64,000 nt of DNA from Psococerastis gibbosa (Eukaryota > Arthropoda > Insecta > Psocodea > Psocidae). How positions within the stretch are numbered: position 1 is the stretch's first letter; each line of letters opens with the position of its first letter. The notes below the pieces were generated by a model. The model was not told the origin of the DNA. It worked only from the letters and a program-made list of their open reading frames with translations, and did not search any database. The DNA is taken from the NCBI GenBank assembly GCA_963971405.1, contig OZ020486.1, positions 7,339,419 through 7,403,418 of the forward strand, read 5' to 3'. Position numbers and translations under genes: made by a program. Below are positions 36,601 through 46,979 of this stretch, piece after piece.

Positions 36601-39600
36601 TCCGTAATCAGCTCAAGTCACCCGGCTTCAGCCTTGCCTTCCTGCAGCCCTACTATGCAGTTTACAGATTAACGCAGGGAATAGGATTAAATTATTCTGA
36701 ATACACCCCAATTCATTCATTTGTTAAAAAAACAAAACACTAATTAATTAATAACTGGAATACTAGAGTATAGTTGGATGTTTTTATAACTCTGTCGGGT
36801 CCGAACGTCAAGTACAATAAAAAGGTCATATCGTCGCTGACAATGCAAAACCGCGTAAGTGACATTTTTTTTCGAAATCGACATTATACATTGACTTGCT
36901 AAATTTTTAAATTCCGCATCATCTTATAAACTAAACATAGGTAACAGGCGAAAATTTAACACAACAGAAATTACCGAACATTAGCGCGTATCATAAGGTG
37001 CTATTGAATGCGCAATAGTTTTTCCTCTCTCCTGCAAAAGTAGAAAAATGTAACTTACGCGGTTTTGCATTGTCAGCGACGATATACTTAAATTTAAAAA
37101 TGTCAAAGCCTTCGCACTCATTATTTGACTAATCTACATGCTGCAGTGATATCCCTCCACAGGTAGTCTCACATGAGCAGTCGCTTGGGCATAGAAGTAG
37201 GTGTTCCATTGCTTAACTTGTTGAAGAACCATTGGTGACGAGGGTAGCTAGAAGGCCTCTGCCTTGATTCGGGCAAGTAAAAAAGCAACAGTAGGTGCAG
37301 GAAGAAATGGCTGGACCCGGAAATAGAGTGAACGCGAAGAAGATGAATTCCAAGGAGGAGGAAGAGATACAAATATCAGATTGAGGACGATCTCAGGAGA
37401 GTGTGTCTGGAACCTGGAGAAGTGTTGAATGATCGATCAGAAGTAGAGCGTCAGAAAAGAATGGAGGAGGCTCACATATCACAAATTCAAGTAATAGTAA
37501 TAAGCAAATAGTAACCTTTGCATTTGGGCGGGACGTCTTGTAACGTTGCACACACGGTATTTGCGTCGCATCGTTCCGCAATGGGTAATCTCAATTTTCA
37601 GGCCCTTGATTTCCTTCGTAAATTTGACTCGCTGCGAGTCTGTGAGCGGTTTTCGCTGCTCATTCACATCTCGAATGTCCAGAACTTCGCACATGAACTC
37701 AATGACGGGCTGAGCTTTGTAAAATGCAGTCGCTGACACTATAAAAAAAGGTTAGCTTGTTGGTAAACTTTGAAGTCTTTAAAACAATCTCTTCCAGCTT
37801 TTCAGTTCGATTGAAAATCTAAAATATCAATTAACTAGCCCCAATGGCGTATTATGGAGCACCCCTGTACTTGTACAGTACTCTATAGTTGGCAGAGCGC
37901 GAATCTATCACACTTAACCGAAATGTACGTAAATAAAACATAATAAATTGTCATATGTTGGCTATAGATGAATGCAAGGGAATGAATGATTGATTGACAA
38001 ACAATTATACTAACATTTATCCTGCAATGTAGTAACAGAGACAAGGGGAAAAACCTAACGAGTGTAAAAAACAAATTTCACATTAAATACAGTAGAACCA
38101 TAAAGTAGAAGAAATGTTCCTCTACATTTTTACACACATTTTGGGGCCGACACTAACACCGAACCGCTAGTAAATGAACATGTTTTGTAAAAAATTACGG
38201 ACACTGAAGTCGAAAGAGTTCCATAACTGGCCAATAGGTGTTTGTGAAGGCCACGTACTTTGTATCAAAATATACAGGGCGATTCTTTTACATAATGATG
38301 TATTGTTCATGGACCTAAGATCGATATTTCCTGGAAAATAGTTTTATAAACAAAATAGGGTGTCCGATTGTCTCCACTAAGGTATTTAACCTTTATTGAC
38401 ACGCATGAGCCATTGACCATAGCTGGTACTCGACTTGCAGCAGCCTGCATTTGAAAACATCGTGAATCCAATATAGGCTATTGGTGTGTTTGATGGCCTC
38501 AATAAGCGTGTACACGATTGAAACCGCCAGTAACTGGTCAGACTTGTCGCACTTGCTGGTAATTGTGTCAGGCGGCTATTGAGTTTGGTGAAAGCCCTAG
38601 TGCAATGGATAATGATCTGGACTTCCGTAAAGAATGTCACGGGTTCCTTTCGTCTAATTAGAAATAATTATTCATGTGAGCGGCTGACACCGAGTGGTTT
38701 ATAATAAGACTATAATGAGGAGGTCCCCCCATTCGTACCGTAGCAAGTTCAAACACGAAAGCTTGGGGCTGTGCAAGTTCCATAGTAAACCCATGCCCAA
38801 GCAAAAACAACAGAGATTGTGTTATGTATGAATTGACTTGAGTGTCCCTTGATACCCAAAAGGGGGTAAGTAGCAGCTTACCGTCAATATTTAACATCAT
38901 TTTCCACTGAGACGGCCGCACAGACTGGTGGAAGCCAAACCAAACTTCTCGGCCTCCACCCAGTGGATGGTAGTACCCGTCTGGGCTGGAAAAGAAACTC
39001 CGTCCTACGGGAGTGTACGTCATACTAGGTAAGTGGCGCATCACTACGTCTAAAGCCTGCAAATGAAACAACATGCACATTGTATAATAATGACCAATAG
39101 GGTCAAGTAGAAGGGGACAGGTATTTTAGACCGGTCAGGGCATGATGTCACCTATTTCGGAGCTAATATGATACTAAAGACGGAAACGACGCTCCGAAAT
39201 ATTACCTTACCCCATGTAGAGCTCGGTCTGCTTAATACTGTGTAGTTCACAAGTGAACTGAATTGCTAAATCCGTTCAGAAACAGCTCAACCATTCCCAG
39301 TTCACTGGCGAATCCTGAATGCGGGCCAGACCGCTACATAGCTTAAAGGCTTACATTCAATAAACACAAGTTACTGCCTACTATTCAATATGTTTGACAT
39401 TCATGAGTCAGCAGGCAGCATCTCTCAACAGTCAGCACGTGGCTTCCCACGGTAAATTTTTTATTTGGTGAGGACTATTCAAATAAATCATTTCCATCAA
39501 TGGGTCTACAGGTCATCCGTTCCAGAAGAACTGCTTGCGTTTGCTGGCATTTCTTTCTGAATCGAGAGTTCTGTCTTGCCGAGTCACCATCAATAGGTCT

Positions 39601-42600
39601 TCAGCTCACTGGTTCAAAAAGTACTGTTTGATTTGGGAGTCTTATTGAGTCGACGAGACTTCCTCTCGATTCAATTCAGACATTTACCAAATTATCAAAT
39701 TCTTGGCAAAATTGAAACAAAAATGGGAAAAAACCTTATAATAATAATATGGTGTATGAAATACTCCTCTACGCATTGAATAGGCCACATCTTTATAACA
39801 TAAGTATTAACTTGAATAAAAAAAAAATATATATAAAACAACCTATTTTTCAACCTATTTTGGGGTAATCCAGGGGTATCAACGGTAAGCTACGTTCCAT
39901 TTAAAATTCTATGAATAAAAATTTAAGTTACTTACTAAAATAGCGTCAAAAGGGATTTGTCTCGTTCTGCCTTCGAGGGCCTCCTCTAGAGCGAATAGTG
40001 AGACCTGCGCCAGCCATTTGATTGTGACTCTGAACACGCGATCCTTCCCCTCTCCTGGCAATGTTACCTGAAACACGGACTCGTATTTGTACCTGGTTAA
40101 GTCATGCTTTCGCCTGTTTCATTTCATTCAAGCTTCGTCTCAGCTTGTCCATTATCGCTTGTAGCCGGTGTAGGTTCACGTCAAGAACGTACACCAGTTT
40201 GCCAAATTCATACAGGAACAATACAAATAATGTCAGAAATCCATGGAGTCGTTGGCTTAGGACAAGGGACCATAAAGTCATTAAAAAAACATTACAAATT
40301 ACCTGAAACAAGGAAACAAACCATACAGTAATATGACTCGGTCATATACTTGGTTAAGTCAAGCTAAAGCTTGTTATAATGTCAATGGTAAGCATGTCTC
40401 AGCTTGTCCGTTGAAGACATTCAGTGTTCTGTATGAATTGAGAGGCCCTTGACACCTAGAAAAGGCTACTAACAAGGTAGATAAAGTCTTCTTTATGCGA
40501 CCTCAGTGATTCGCCCTTGTCTGAAGCAGCAATAAATGATCTGAAATATGATATGCCATCAGGGTAAGGCATGTTTAATTCTTAAAGCAACAATCTAAAA
40601 AGAGAACAGTCTGTATGAATCTACTCGCAAATTTCCCTCATTGCTAGCATAATTACACAGAACAATTGGATCTTAAACTATAAAGAAACAGCTAACTAAC
40701 TGATAATGCACTTTATCTTAGGGGCTATCGCTAATCAATTAGTGACATGAAAAATTTACATTTATTCTGGTAGCAAATAATCATCCATTATCTTTTAAGT
40801 ATGCGCTGATCCATTGAGATATCAATAAGGAAAAAATTAAAAAGTATTATTGCTTTCCAATTTATACGTAGTATAAGGAAAGCTTTGCGACGGCCGAAAT
40901 TTTCGATTCCGAGATTACAACCGATTTACACGTTTTGAGGTACCAGGAACCCAAAAAAGTGGTTTTTACGAAATGTCTGTCCGTCTGTGCGTCGATTTCC
41001 GGGCAAACTACTCGGTCGATCTTGATGAAATTCGGCACGTAGGTTCACAAAAATCATACCTCGGAACAATTTTTTTTATTTGGGGCTAACTTAATTTGGG
41101 GGGGTTTATTCTCAAAAAACTCCAAAAAAACGTCTAAAAAAATTATTTCTCAAAAACGGCTCCAACGATTTCTTTTAAATTCACATATATTGTAGTCGTT
41201 ATTAATATTAACGAAATGCGTGGGGACGCTTGCCTCTTGATAGGTTGCTTCTGGGGGTGAAAAAATAAAAATAACTAAATTTTAATGAAAAATGACTAAA
41301 AAATAATTTTTCTGCGAAACTTTTCTATCGATGACTTCTACCTTCAGGCGTGTTCTAGGTGTGAAATGGAGTAACGAAACCGGACAGGTTGCTTTTACAG
41401 AAAAGTATTTGGTTTTGTAAAAAAAATATGTTTTTTTTTTTAAAAAATGATAGAAAATTCACGCTCAAATGCATTGCGTGCCCTGCCAGTATTGCTGTGT
41501 GGTAATGTGTTAGAATTTACCTCACCTCCAGTGACGTCAGGTGGACAACCCCCCCCCCCCCCCCCCCCCCGAGAAGTCGGAAATTTAACCATAGAAAATT
41601 ATTTACCATGAAATTACTCATTTTCTGTATCTACTAATTTTGATAAATTGGAAAGCATGTTCGAGTAAACTCGGACCAGTTCTTTATATTGAGTCCCTGA
41701 GCTTTTTATTTTAAGACCAATCAATGTCCGAATGGAAAGCACATAGTTCAGGAGTTATCAAAGGGAATCAATGATGAAAAATACAGTAGATTACATGCGT
41801 CAAAGAAGTTTAGCATATGCTATTGAATAAAAGTCAGAGCAGGATAAATACGTCACAATACCCAGGCTTGACAGAGGTAGGCCAAGAACCGGGACATCTG
41901 AAGAGAGGTGGGGTGAGGGCCAAAGCTCACCTGGATATCTGTACTATGTCGCCGCTGATGGGAGTAAAAGATTGGTCATGTCTTTTTTAAGAACAGGTGC
42001 CGCAGCGGGATTAATCCGCAAAGAGAGGGAATGATGGCCAAGTCCTAGGTTCTCTGACTATTATTCTAATGATGTATTTTTGGGTAACTACAACTACATA
42101 AAATATTTGCTTACCTCCAATTCAACACGGTCATTCCCGATGGGCAGTGGGTCCCTAGTATACAAATTTTGTCTGCCGTCAAAGACAGGCTTGAGGCTGC
42201 CGAAGATCTTGGTATAGGCATGGACCATGGTCTCAATGATGTCGCGGTTGACCTTTCGCGGACACTTGTCCGGCTGAATGTTAACGTCATAGTGGTGGAC
42301 GAACCCACGGGGCATCGAGATCTGGAAGTGGTTCGCCCGAAGCACTATGGGGCGCCCCTCCCGCCCGAGGTTCGGCCGCCGAGGACATGTGAACACTGAA
42401 AACGCAAACAAGCATGTCAAGAAATTAAATATATAATTTCGTGCAATATCACAATAACTCTTACTTCTTAGGGCCCTTTTATAGCATATTGCCCTGCCAG
42501 CGCTGTGCACACTACCAAATTTGCTGCAGTTAGGAATAGGCTCTGCTTTGATGTATTCAATGGCCGGTCGTTGGCGATATAAGCCTTATGAAACTTTCTT

Positions 42601-45600
42601 AAAAAGAGGCTACGGTCTATGTAAATAAGCAAACAAACTGCAAGCTTTTCTTATGTGTCTCATTAGTCAGCCCACAGATTGGAGATACGATAAGGATAAG
42701 GAGATTCGGTGTAAACATTTGTTTGTGGATGGACAAAGGATGCAACGCTTCTATTTACCACACGATTGTGTGCTGCTGAAGCCGGCTTAGGTTATCATGG
42801 TGATTTACATCTATGATTATGCCAGATTTGATTAGGTGCCCATTCCATTGACCGGCTAGGGCTATTTCCAAAAACGGTGACGTGGTAGCAGACATTCAAG
42901 ACTTAGGGGGCGTCTCCACCGACCTCGCATTGCAGAATTGTTTATTTTCCTCTATGCCATAGTTAAAATTGATCAATGATCATACAGTAAAATCACAAAC
43001 AAACAAACTAAAATTAAAAAATGGCTTCCTGGGATATGTTAATTACAAACATTTTAATAGATTTCTATAAAAAGAAAAACAAACATTTCCGTCAATGTCA
43101 TTTGCAATCTGCAATGCGAGGTCGGTGGAAACGTAACCCAAGTCTTGAATGTCTGCTATCACGTCACCGTTGTTGGAAATAGCCCTAGCCGGTCAATGGA
43201 ATGGGCCCCTTAACAAACTGGCTTCATTTTCAGACTAGGCTGTCCTGTGACACCCTGGCTGAGTATGAGAGACAGACATTATTAACTCCGCTAAGGTGGT
43301 TTCGTAAGAGAAGGAAAAGTACTTATTCATTTCTTATCTATAGATCATTGTTTTTAACGAGACATTTGCCATCATACACAGACAATCGTGACGCCAGTAA
43401 CGCCCTGGGAAATTTGTCATTGGAGCTAATGAGCTTGGTGCAAAATTACAGAGTTTACTTCAGAGGATTTATGTGAGCTGTGTGAACCGGTGTGCGGACA
43501 GCTTCAAATGCTCCAGCGCTTAACCGGCGTCATGATCGTCCGTGCATACTGGGCTTAAGGGATTGCTACTTACTGAATAAAATAGATGACTAACGATTCT
43601 GACACTTTGGGCCAACAATTGGACAGGGTAACTTCATCAGGCTGTACAAAAGACTCATAGTTTAATTTAAAAACTACCGTATATGATTCATTATAATATA
43701 ATTATTTACGTCTTTTACCTAATAGTTGTTTGTAGGTCAACTTTGAATTTTCAAGTTAATTAATTTCTAATTAAAGTGTTATTAACATAATGGCACAGCT
43801 GGTACATAATATTATTCTTTATGCGAGGACGGTAGCATTAATTTACCGTGTCCTTCAACACATAAATCAGATCGCAACATGAACAATACCAGGATTGGAC
43901 GGTACTCCTCAACATCCACAATCAGCTCCAATTGCCCGGGTGTGATATGGGCCTCCTCCATTCTCTCCAATTCTGATCATTCAGCACTTCTTCTGGTACC
44001 AGTCCCACTCTCCTTACTTACTTCACCTGTGCGGGACGTTGCCCAAAAAATTGCGGCCTGGATGGCCTAAGGCCGTCATTGACACCTGGAAGATCTGTCT
44101 GGGCCATAGCTCCTTCTAGTCTCGGTCAAACCAGAAGGCGGCCGGCGTCTTGTCCACATTCGTACTGTTCTGTGAGTCCCATATCTCTTCCTTGGCCTTC
44201 CACTACTTTGTATATCTTCCTCTAACCATTTCCTGCTGTTATCCATTCGCTATCTTCTCCAGTCTCCAACAATGGTTCTTCCACCCCAAACCCTCTTCTC
44301 ATAACTTAATTGACGATCTTGACTAAACGATGGCGTGCGCCGAAACCGGCTGTGTATTTTATTTTATTACGTAAAACTGTACAAAATATTAATTTTTTCA
44401 CGATGAGTGACAGCAAGTTTTACAAAGTTACTAAGGAGACTATGATCCTCATCTCCACCGCTTGTATTTTCCTCTCTTGTCTATTATTCGTGTTCGTTAC
44501 TATTCTGTTTTAATACCTGAGGGTGACATACTTACATGGATGATCAGGTGGGGCTCCTAACTGTGTCGAAGCCCCGGCAGCGGCACCTGCGGCGGCGGCG
44601 ACGACGGTGCCCCCTGGTCCAGCGACAGTCCCGGCTGCACCGACGGGGCCCGGTCCAGGTGGAGCTGTGGGTGGAGCTGAAAAAATAAAGTATTTCTTTA
44701 AAAAAATGTATGTTTACGTTGTTATGGATGGGGACTGCGAACATCTCCCTTTATAAACAGCGGAAGCACACAATGGTCCTTTAAATGTTTTTAAACTTGT
44801 CTTTATAGGGAAGAAAACCAAGTAGATTTTCTCTACAACAAAGTGAGAAATGGCCTGAAGCGACCTTATTTTCAGCATGTAAATGTTCGTTCAAATCAAA
44901 CCGGAAGTTTAGCTATTTGCCATAGCTGTGAAACATTGATGCGCAGCAATATGGCAAATGCGCAATATGAACAATGAATTCGCTCCCAGTTTCTGTGCTA
45001 ACCGAACCTGTCAGAACCCGCAAACACTTGCTGCTGTTTGGTGCCGGCATAAAAGTGTGGGGCGGTTATTGAGCGGAAAATTATGCATTACAATACAATT
45101 TAAAACTAGTAGAAATTTACCTCATAGAAGGTTACTGACCTAGTTCGAGAGAGAAATTAAAGTCACTCAACATAATGGCAATGTTGCAAATGCTAAATTA
45201 AATGCCGACCTATCACAAATGCCCCAGTCACTTTATGAGCCGTTATCACAGGCATAACTGACCGGATTCGATTGCAGGTCGATAAAACATATTCTTACAC
45301 ATCAGTATATCATATGAACATCGTGCGTTTGCGTATCGAAATCTCAATGATATCAACTGCGAATTTTAGAACAAGTCCTATTACTGAGATTAAAAAACCA
45401 ATTTCCACTAAATATTAAGGGACTTTCTGTTTTATATACAAAGTCAAATGTTATGCGAATATTATACAGCCACCATTGAGGATTCAACATTGCGTTTTGA
45501 TGCATAGTAGGAGGCTGTCAGTAACACAAATTGGTCATAGATGGTTAAGAGAAATATAGGAAAAAACCAAAAATACTGAATGAAAGTCCTACGATCAATA

Positions 45601-46536
45601 TTTACAAGGAAAATCGTTTTAAACAAAATGCAAGTGTAGCGTGTCACCACATGTTCACACCAATGAACGTTCATTTTCTTTTTCTACCCTGGGCCTAGAT
45701 TGGAATTCCGTGAATCGGGACCGGCGCTATCAATAGCAGTGCATTCACACCTGGCCCAAAACCAGTTTTGTCATGGGACCAGTAACCCACCACGATTTGA
45801 AACATGAATAGGATATATTGTGAATGTGAAAAATGTGAATAGGAATAGTGAAGACACACCATGTATTTAAATGAATAACTAGTCGCTACTATTCCTCACG
45901 AGAACATTTATAATTGCATCCGCAGACTGCAACCCACGTGGCCAACAAACAGTGACAGTCAACAGATTGATACCTTCGATTGTTTAATAGGAATCCATAA
46001 CAATTTATTAATCGAATGTATCAGTACTGCGAGCTGTGAGAAAGGAACAATTTTACAAGATGTGTGCAATTTCAATAATTTCATGGTAAGCCTCAGACTT
46101 AACAGAGTAAACACAAGAAGTTGTTGCGGAACATCGAGAATCATTTAAATTTATGGACACCAATTTTCACAGGAAACTTTTAGACAGGATACGTCCTAAA
46201 TAGACTACAACGCAAAAAATCCAGATTTCAGCATACAATCCAGTGAGACGATAGGCACGCGGGTCAATGAACCCAGGGCCAAAACGCTGTTACATTTCGT
46301 GTTAAACCTTAAATTGCCCTTTTGGGAACATCCACGTATTTTAGGCAACACTACTTCCTTTTTTAAGTCAGTAAACAACCAATTTTGCAAATGATAAATA
46401 AGGCTAATGGAAGGGTTAGACAGACAACAAAACATTTGACCTCGTAGGTTAGAATAACGTGCGCTCTGTTTTCCAACGGAAATGCAAAGCAATGGATGAA
46501 TAACTTTAAAGATTTACCTTGTCCTACTGGATACAT
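24688..46536 (-). CDS. AGO1: Argonaute-1 (miRNA-pathway Argonaute)
   Basis: Complete 16-exon gene: 46518-46536, 44536-44676, 42115-42395, 39936-40067, 38882-39056, 37516-37738, 36299-36472, 35699-35831, 34038-34303, 32757-32941, 31652-31818, 31337-31470, 30107-30254, 29136-29372, 27563-27762 and 24688-24796. All junctions use GT-AG and every phase agrees, giving about 907 residues. It starts MYPVGQ, then a Pro/Gly/Ala-rich leader. The N domain begins [15 protein letters not shown]; the PAZ region includes [22 protein letters not shown] and PIWI follow. The slicer tetrad looks intact: D644 (GADVTHPP), E684 (QEII), D717 (YRDG), H855 (YYAHLV). It ends VMYFA. AGO1 loads miRNAs and represses mRNAs in the cytoplasm. 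AGO2 is excluded by the near-identity to fly AGO1. There is a small insertion between the L2 region and MID (see findings). Confidence 0.96.
25734..25954. mobile_element. Hairpin MITE in AGO1 last intron, TSD TAT
   Basis: A 221-bp near-perfect hairpin: GGCGCCTATTCCACCGACGT...GACGTCGGTGGAATGGCCGCC. The internal arms run GAATTTGAATGTGAATGTGT and GACGTGGTAGCAGACC. TAT flanks it on both sides (25731-25733, 25955-25957). Confidence 0.87.
26360..26952. mobile_element. 0.6-kb DNA element, copy 1 (AGO1 last intron)
   Basis: Ends are TAGGGAGATTC and its inverse GAATCTCCCTA. The interior reads through TTCCCGACCACAACATCAAC, ATCTAGCTGGTTAACGAACT and GGAGGGTGGTTTTAGGCTCA. A full copy in opposite orientation is at 31913-32532. 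No ORF. Confidence 0.8.
28075..28135 (+). pseudogene. LINE ORF2 tail fragment
   Basis: Codons reading [14 protein letters not shown] then stop match the end of the LINE fragment at 14322-14810 (VTWKRCCRAADPP). Both are followed by similar AGTAAAAGTAA text. Only the 3' tip is kept, in an AGO1 intron. Confidence 0.65.
28136..28826. mobile_element. DNA transposon-like element, TA-flanked, TIR GTAGGGGAG
   Basis: Inverted ends GTAGGGGAGCCC and GGACTCCCCTAC share a further ATTTACTCGAGCG in each subterminal region. A TA dinucleotide flanks each end, as for Tc1/mariner-type insertions. The 691-bp interior is very AT-rich and non-coding. It lies in an AGO1 intron directly after a LINE tail. Confidence 0.7.
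30690..31220. repeat. Composite of LINE tail and dispersed repeats in an AGO1 intron
   Basis: The first part (about 30720-30880) is a decayed LINE C-terminal tail on the plus strand. The next (about 30900-31050) is a diverged copy of the GTGCACAGCG repeat. The last (about 31060-31220, GGGAAATTGGTCATTGGAGC) matches about 43400-43530. Confidence 0.55.
31913..32532. mobile_element. 0.6-kb DNA element, copy 2, inverted (AGO1 intron)
   Basis: Reverse-orientation copy of 26360-26952, sharing GAGCCTAAAACCACCCTCCG-type text in reverse and GTTCGTTAACCAGCTAGATC. The TAGGGGATTC / GAATCTCCCTA ends are retained. A short AT-rich insertion near 32025-32060 distinguishes it. Confidence 0.8.
33280..33385 (+). 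pseudogene. LINE tail fragment in AGO1 intron
   Basis: A short frame [15 protein letters not shown] then stop, followed by a GGAAAAAAAGTAAGT tail, resembles the LINE ORF2 terminus (EWKR..ADP). Strongly decayed. Confidence 0.45.
34385..34537 (+). pseudogene. LINE C-terminal fragment in AGO1 intron
   Basis: The frame [19 protein letters not shown], then [19 protein letters not shown] and a stop, is typical of the end of insect LINE ORF2 proteins. It lies 80 bases upstream, on the transcript, of AGO1 exon 9. Confidence 0.6.
34787..35138. mobile_element. Hairpin MITE, long form, in AGO1 intron
   Basis: A 352-bp palindrome: GGCGGGGATTCCACCGACCG...GGTCAGTGGAAACCCCGCC. It is flanked by TAA and TGA (one mismatch). 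It shares the nested GGCGGGGTTTCCACCGACCT arm and core with 15226-15592. The outer right arm seen in the other long forms is missing, so this copy is asymmetric. Confidence 0.8.
36831..37082. mobile_element. TA-flanked hairpin-end MITE in AGO1 intron
   Basis: Inverted repeats of about 38 bp with one mismatch: TCGTCGCTGACAATGCAAAA continuing CCGCGTAAGTKACATTTTT. A TA flanks each end (36829-36830, 37083-37084). Length 252 bp. The structure fits a Tc1/mariner-type MITE. Confidence 0.82.
37300..37460 (+). pseudogene. LINE C-terminal fragment in AGO1 intron
   Basis: The codons [20 protein letters not shown] match the same LINE tail type as 34385-34537. The upstream part is frame-broken. It lies next to AGO1 exon 6. 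Confidence 0.55.
40100..40415. repeat. Dispersed repeat, copy 2 with partial tandem
   Basis: Matches 9030-9240 and is followed by a second partial unit (AAGCATGTCTCAGCTTGTCCGTTG). It is adjacent to the acceptor of AGO1 exon 4. A minus-strand ORF across it is short and unrecognised. Confidence 0.55.
40851..41657. mobile_element. Repeat family with TGCTTTCCAATTTAT ends, copy 2
   Basis: Inverted relative to 12326-13259 with the same block order in reverse (AAACCACTTTTTT words, CTTGATAGGTTGCTTC, CGGACAGG, a C run, then ATAAATTGGAAAGCA). In the AGO1 intron between exons 3 and 4. Confidence 0.72.
42835..43209. mobile_element. Hairpin MITE, long form, in AGO1 intron, TSD TTA
   Basis: A 375-bp near-perfect palindrome: GGTGCCCATTCCATTGACCG...CGGTCAATGGAATGGGCCCC. 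It is flanked by TTA on both sides (42832-42834, 43210-43212). Almost identical to 15226-15592 over its whole length, which indicates a recent common source. Confidence 0.87.
43910..44240 (-). pseudogene. LINE C-terminal fragment in AGO1 intron
   Basis: On the minus strand a broken frame reads [12 protein letters not shown] and later [20 protein letters not shown] before a stop, again the terminal region of a LINE ORF2 protein. Confidence 0.5.
44403..44513 (+). CDS. Small ORF: 36-residue single-pass membrane peptide (candidate)
   Basis: ATG to TAA encodes a short polar N-terminus ([13 protein letters not shown]) followed by an uninterrupted hydrophobic helix of about 22 residues ending VFVTILF. 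The layout (charged start, one C-terminal helix) resembles regulatory micropeptides of the sarcolamban type, but I see no convincing sequence match. It is antisense within an AGO1 intron and close to LINE remnants. It could be chance. Confidence 0.2.
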   Translation: MSDSKFYKVTKETMILISTACIFLSCLLFVFVTILF

Positions 46537-46979
46537 CTATCCGGAATAAGTTACTATTTATGAGAAACTTATAAAGGCACGAAATAATACATTACAACAA
46601 CGGGAGCGGACGAAACTCCCTAAAATATTGAGCTCAGTTATCACGAAAATGTCGCCGGCCGTCAACAGCCAATCATGTTTGTCGCAATTGTTGAAAGAAA
46701 ATCCACAACATTTGAACTGGTGCTAAGTGCTAACTATGGTATTTTTGAGCGGAGTTAAGAATTACTTAATGATTTTAATATCTTTTAATGCAATAAAAAT
46801 AACCAAATTAATTTTATTTCAACATACAATAAATCCATAATATATACTATTTTTAATAAAATAAAACGATCACTGTTGTTCAAGCAGTGTGAATAGAAAA
46901 ACAAAGAGTTTTAAAATGGCGATATTTTTGTCTTTCAAGCAGTCAAGCTACAAATTTCCAAAACACTGAACACAAGAAA
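46537..46979. promoter_or_regulatory. Divergent promoter region AGO1 / mRpL53
   Basis: Only 443 bases separate the AGO1 ATG (minus) from the mRpL53 ATG (plus), so both promoters and 5' UTRs must be packed here. No TATA box in a convincing position on either side. Confidence 0.55.

Noticed and set aside
41549..41570. Long C run, and similar G or C runs at 12421, 53520 and 54292, as regulatory G-quadruplex sites
   Set aside because: Those at 12421, 41549 and 54292 are part of one repeat family and the other marks a LINE truncation; their lengths are also prone to sequencing error.
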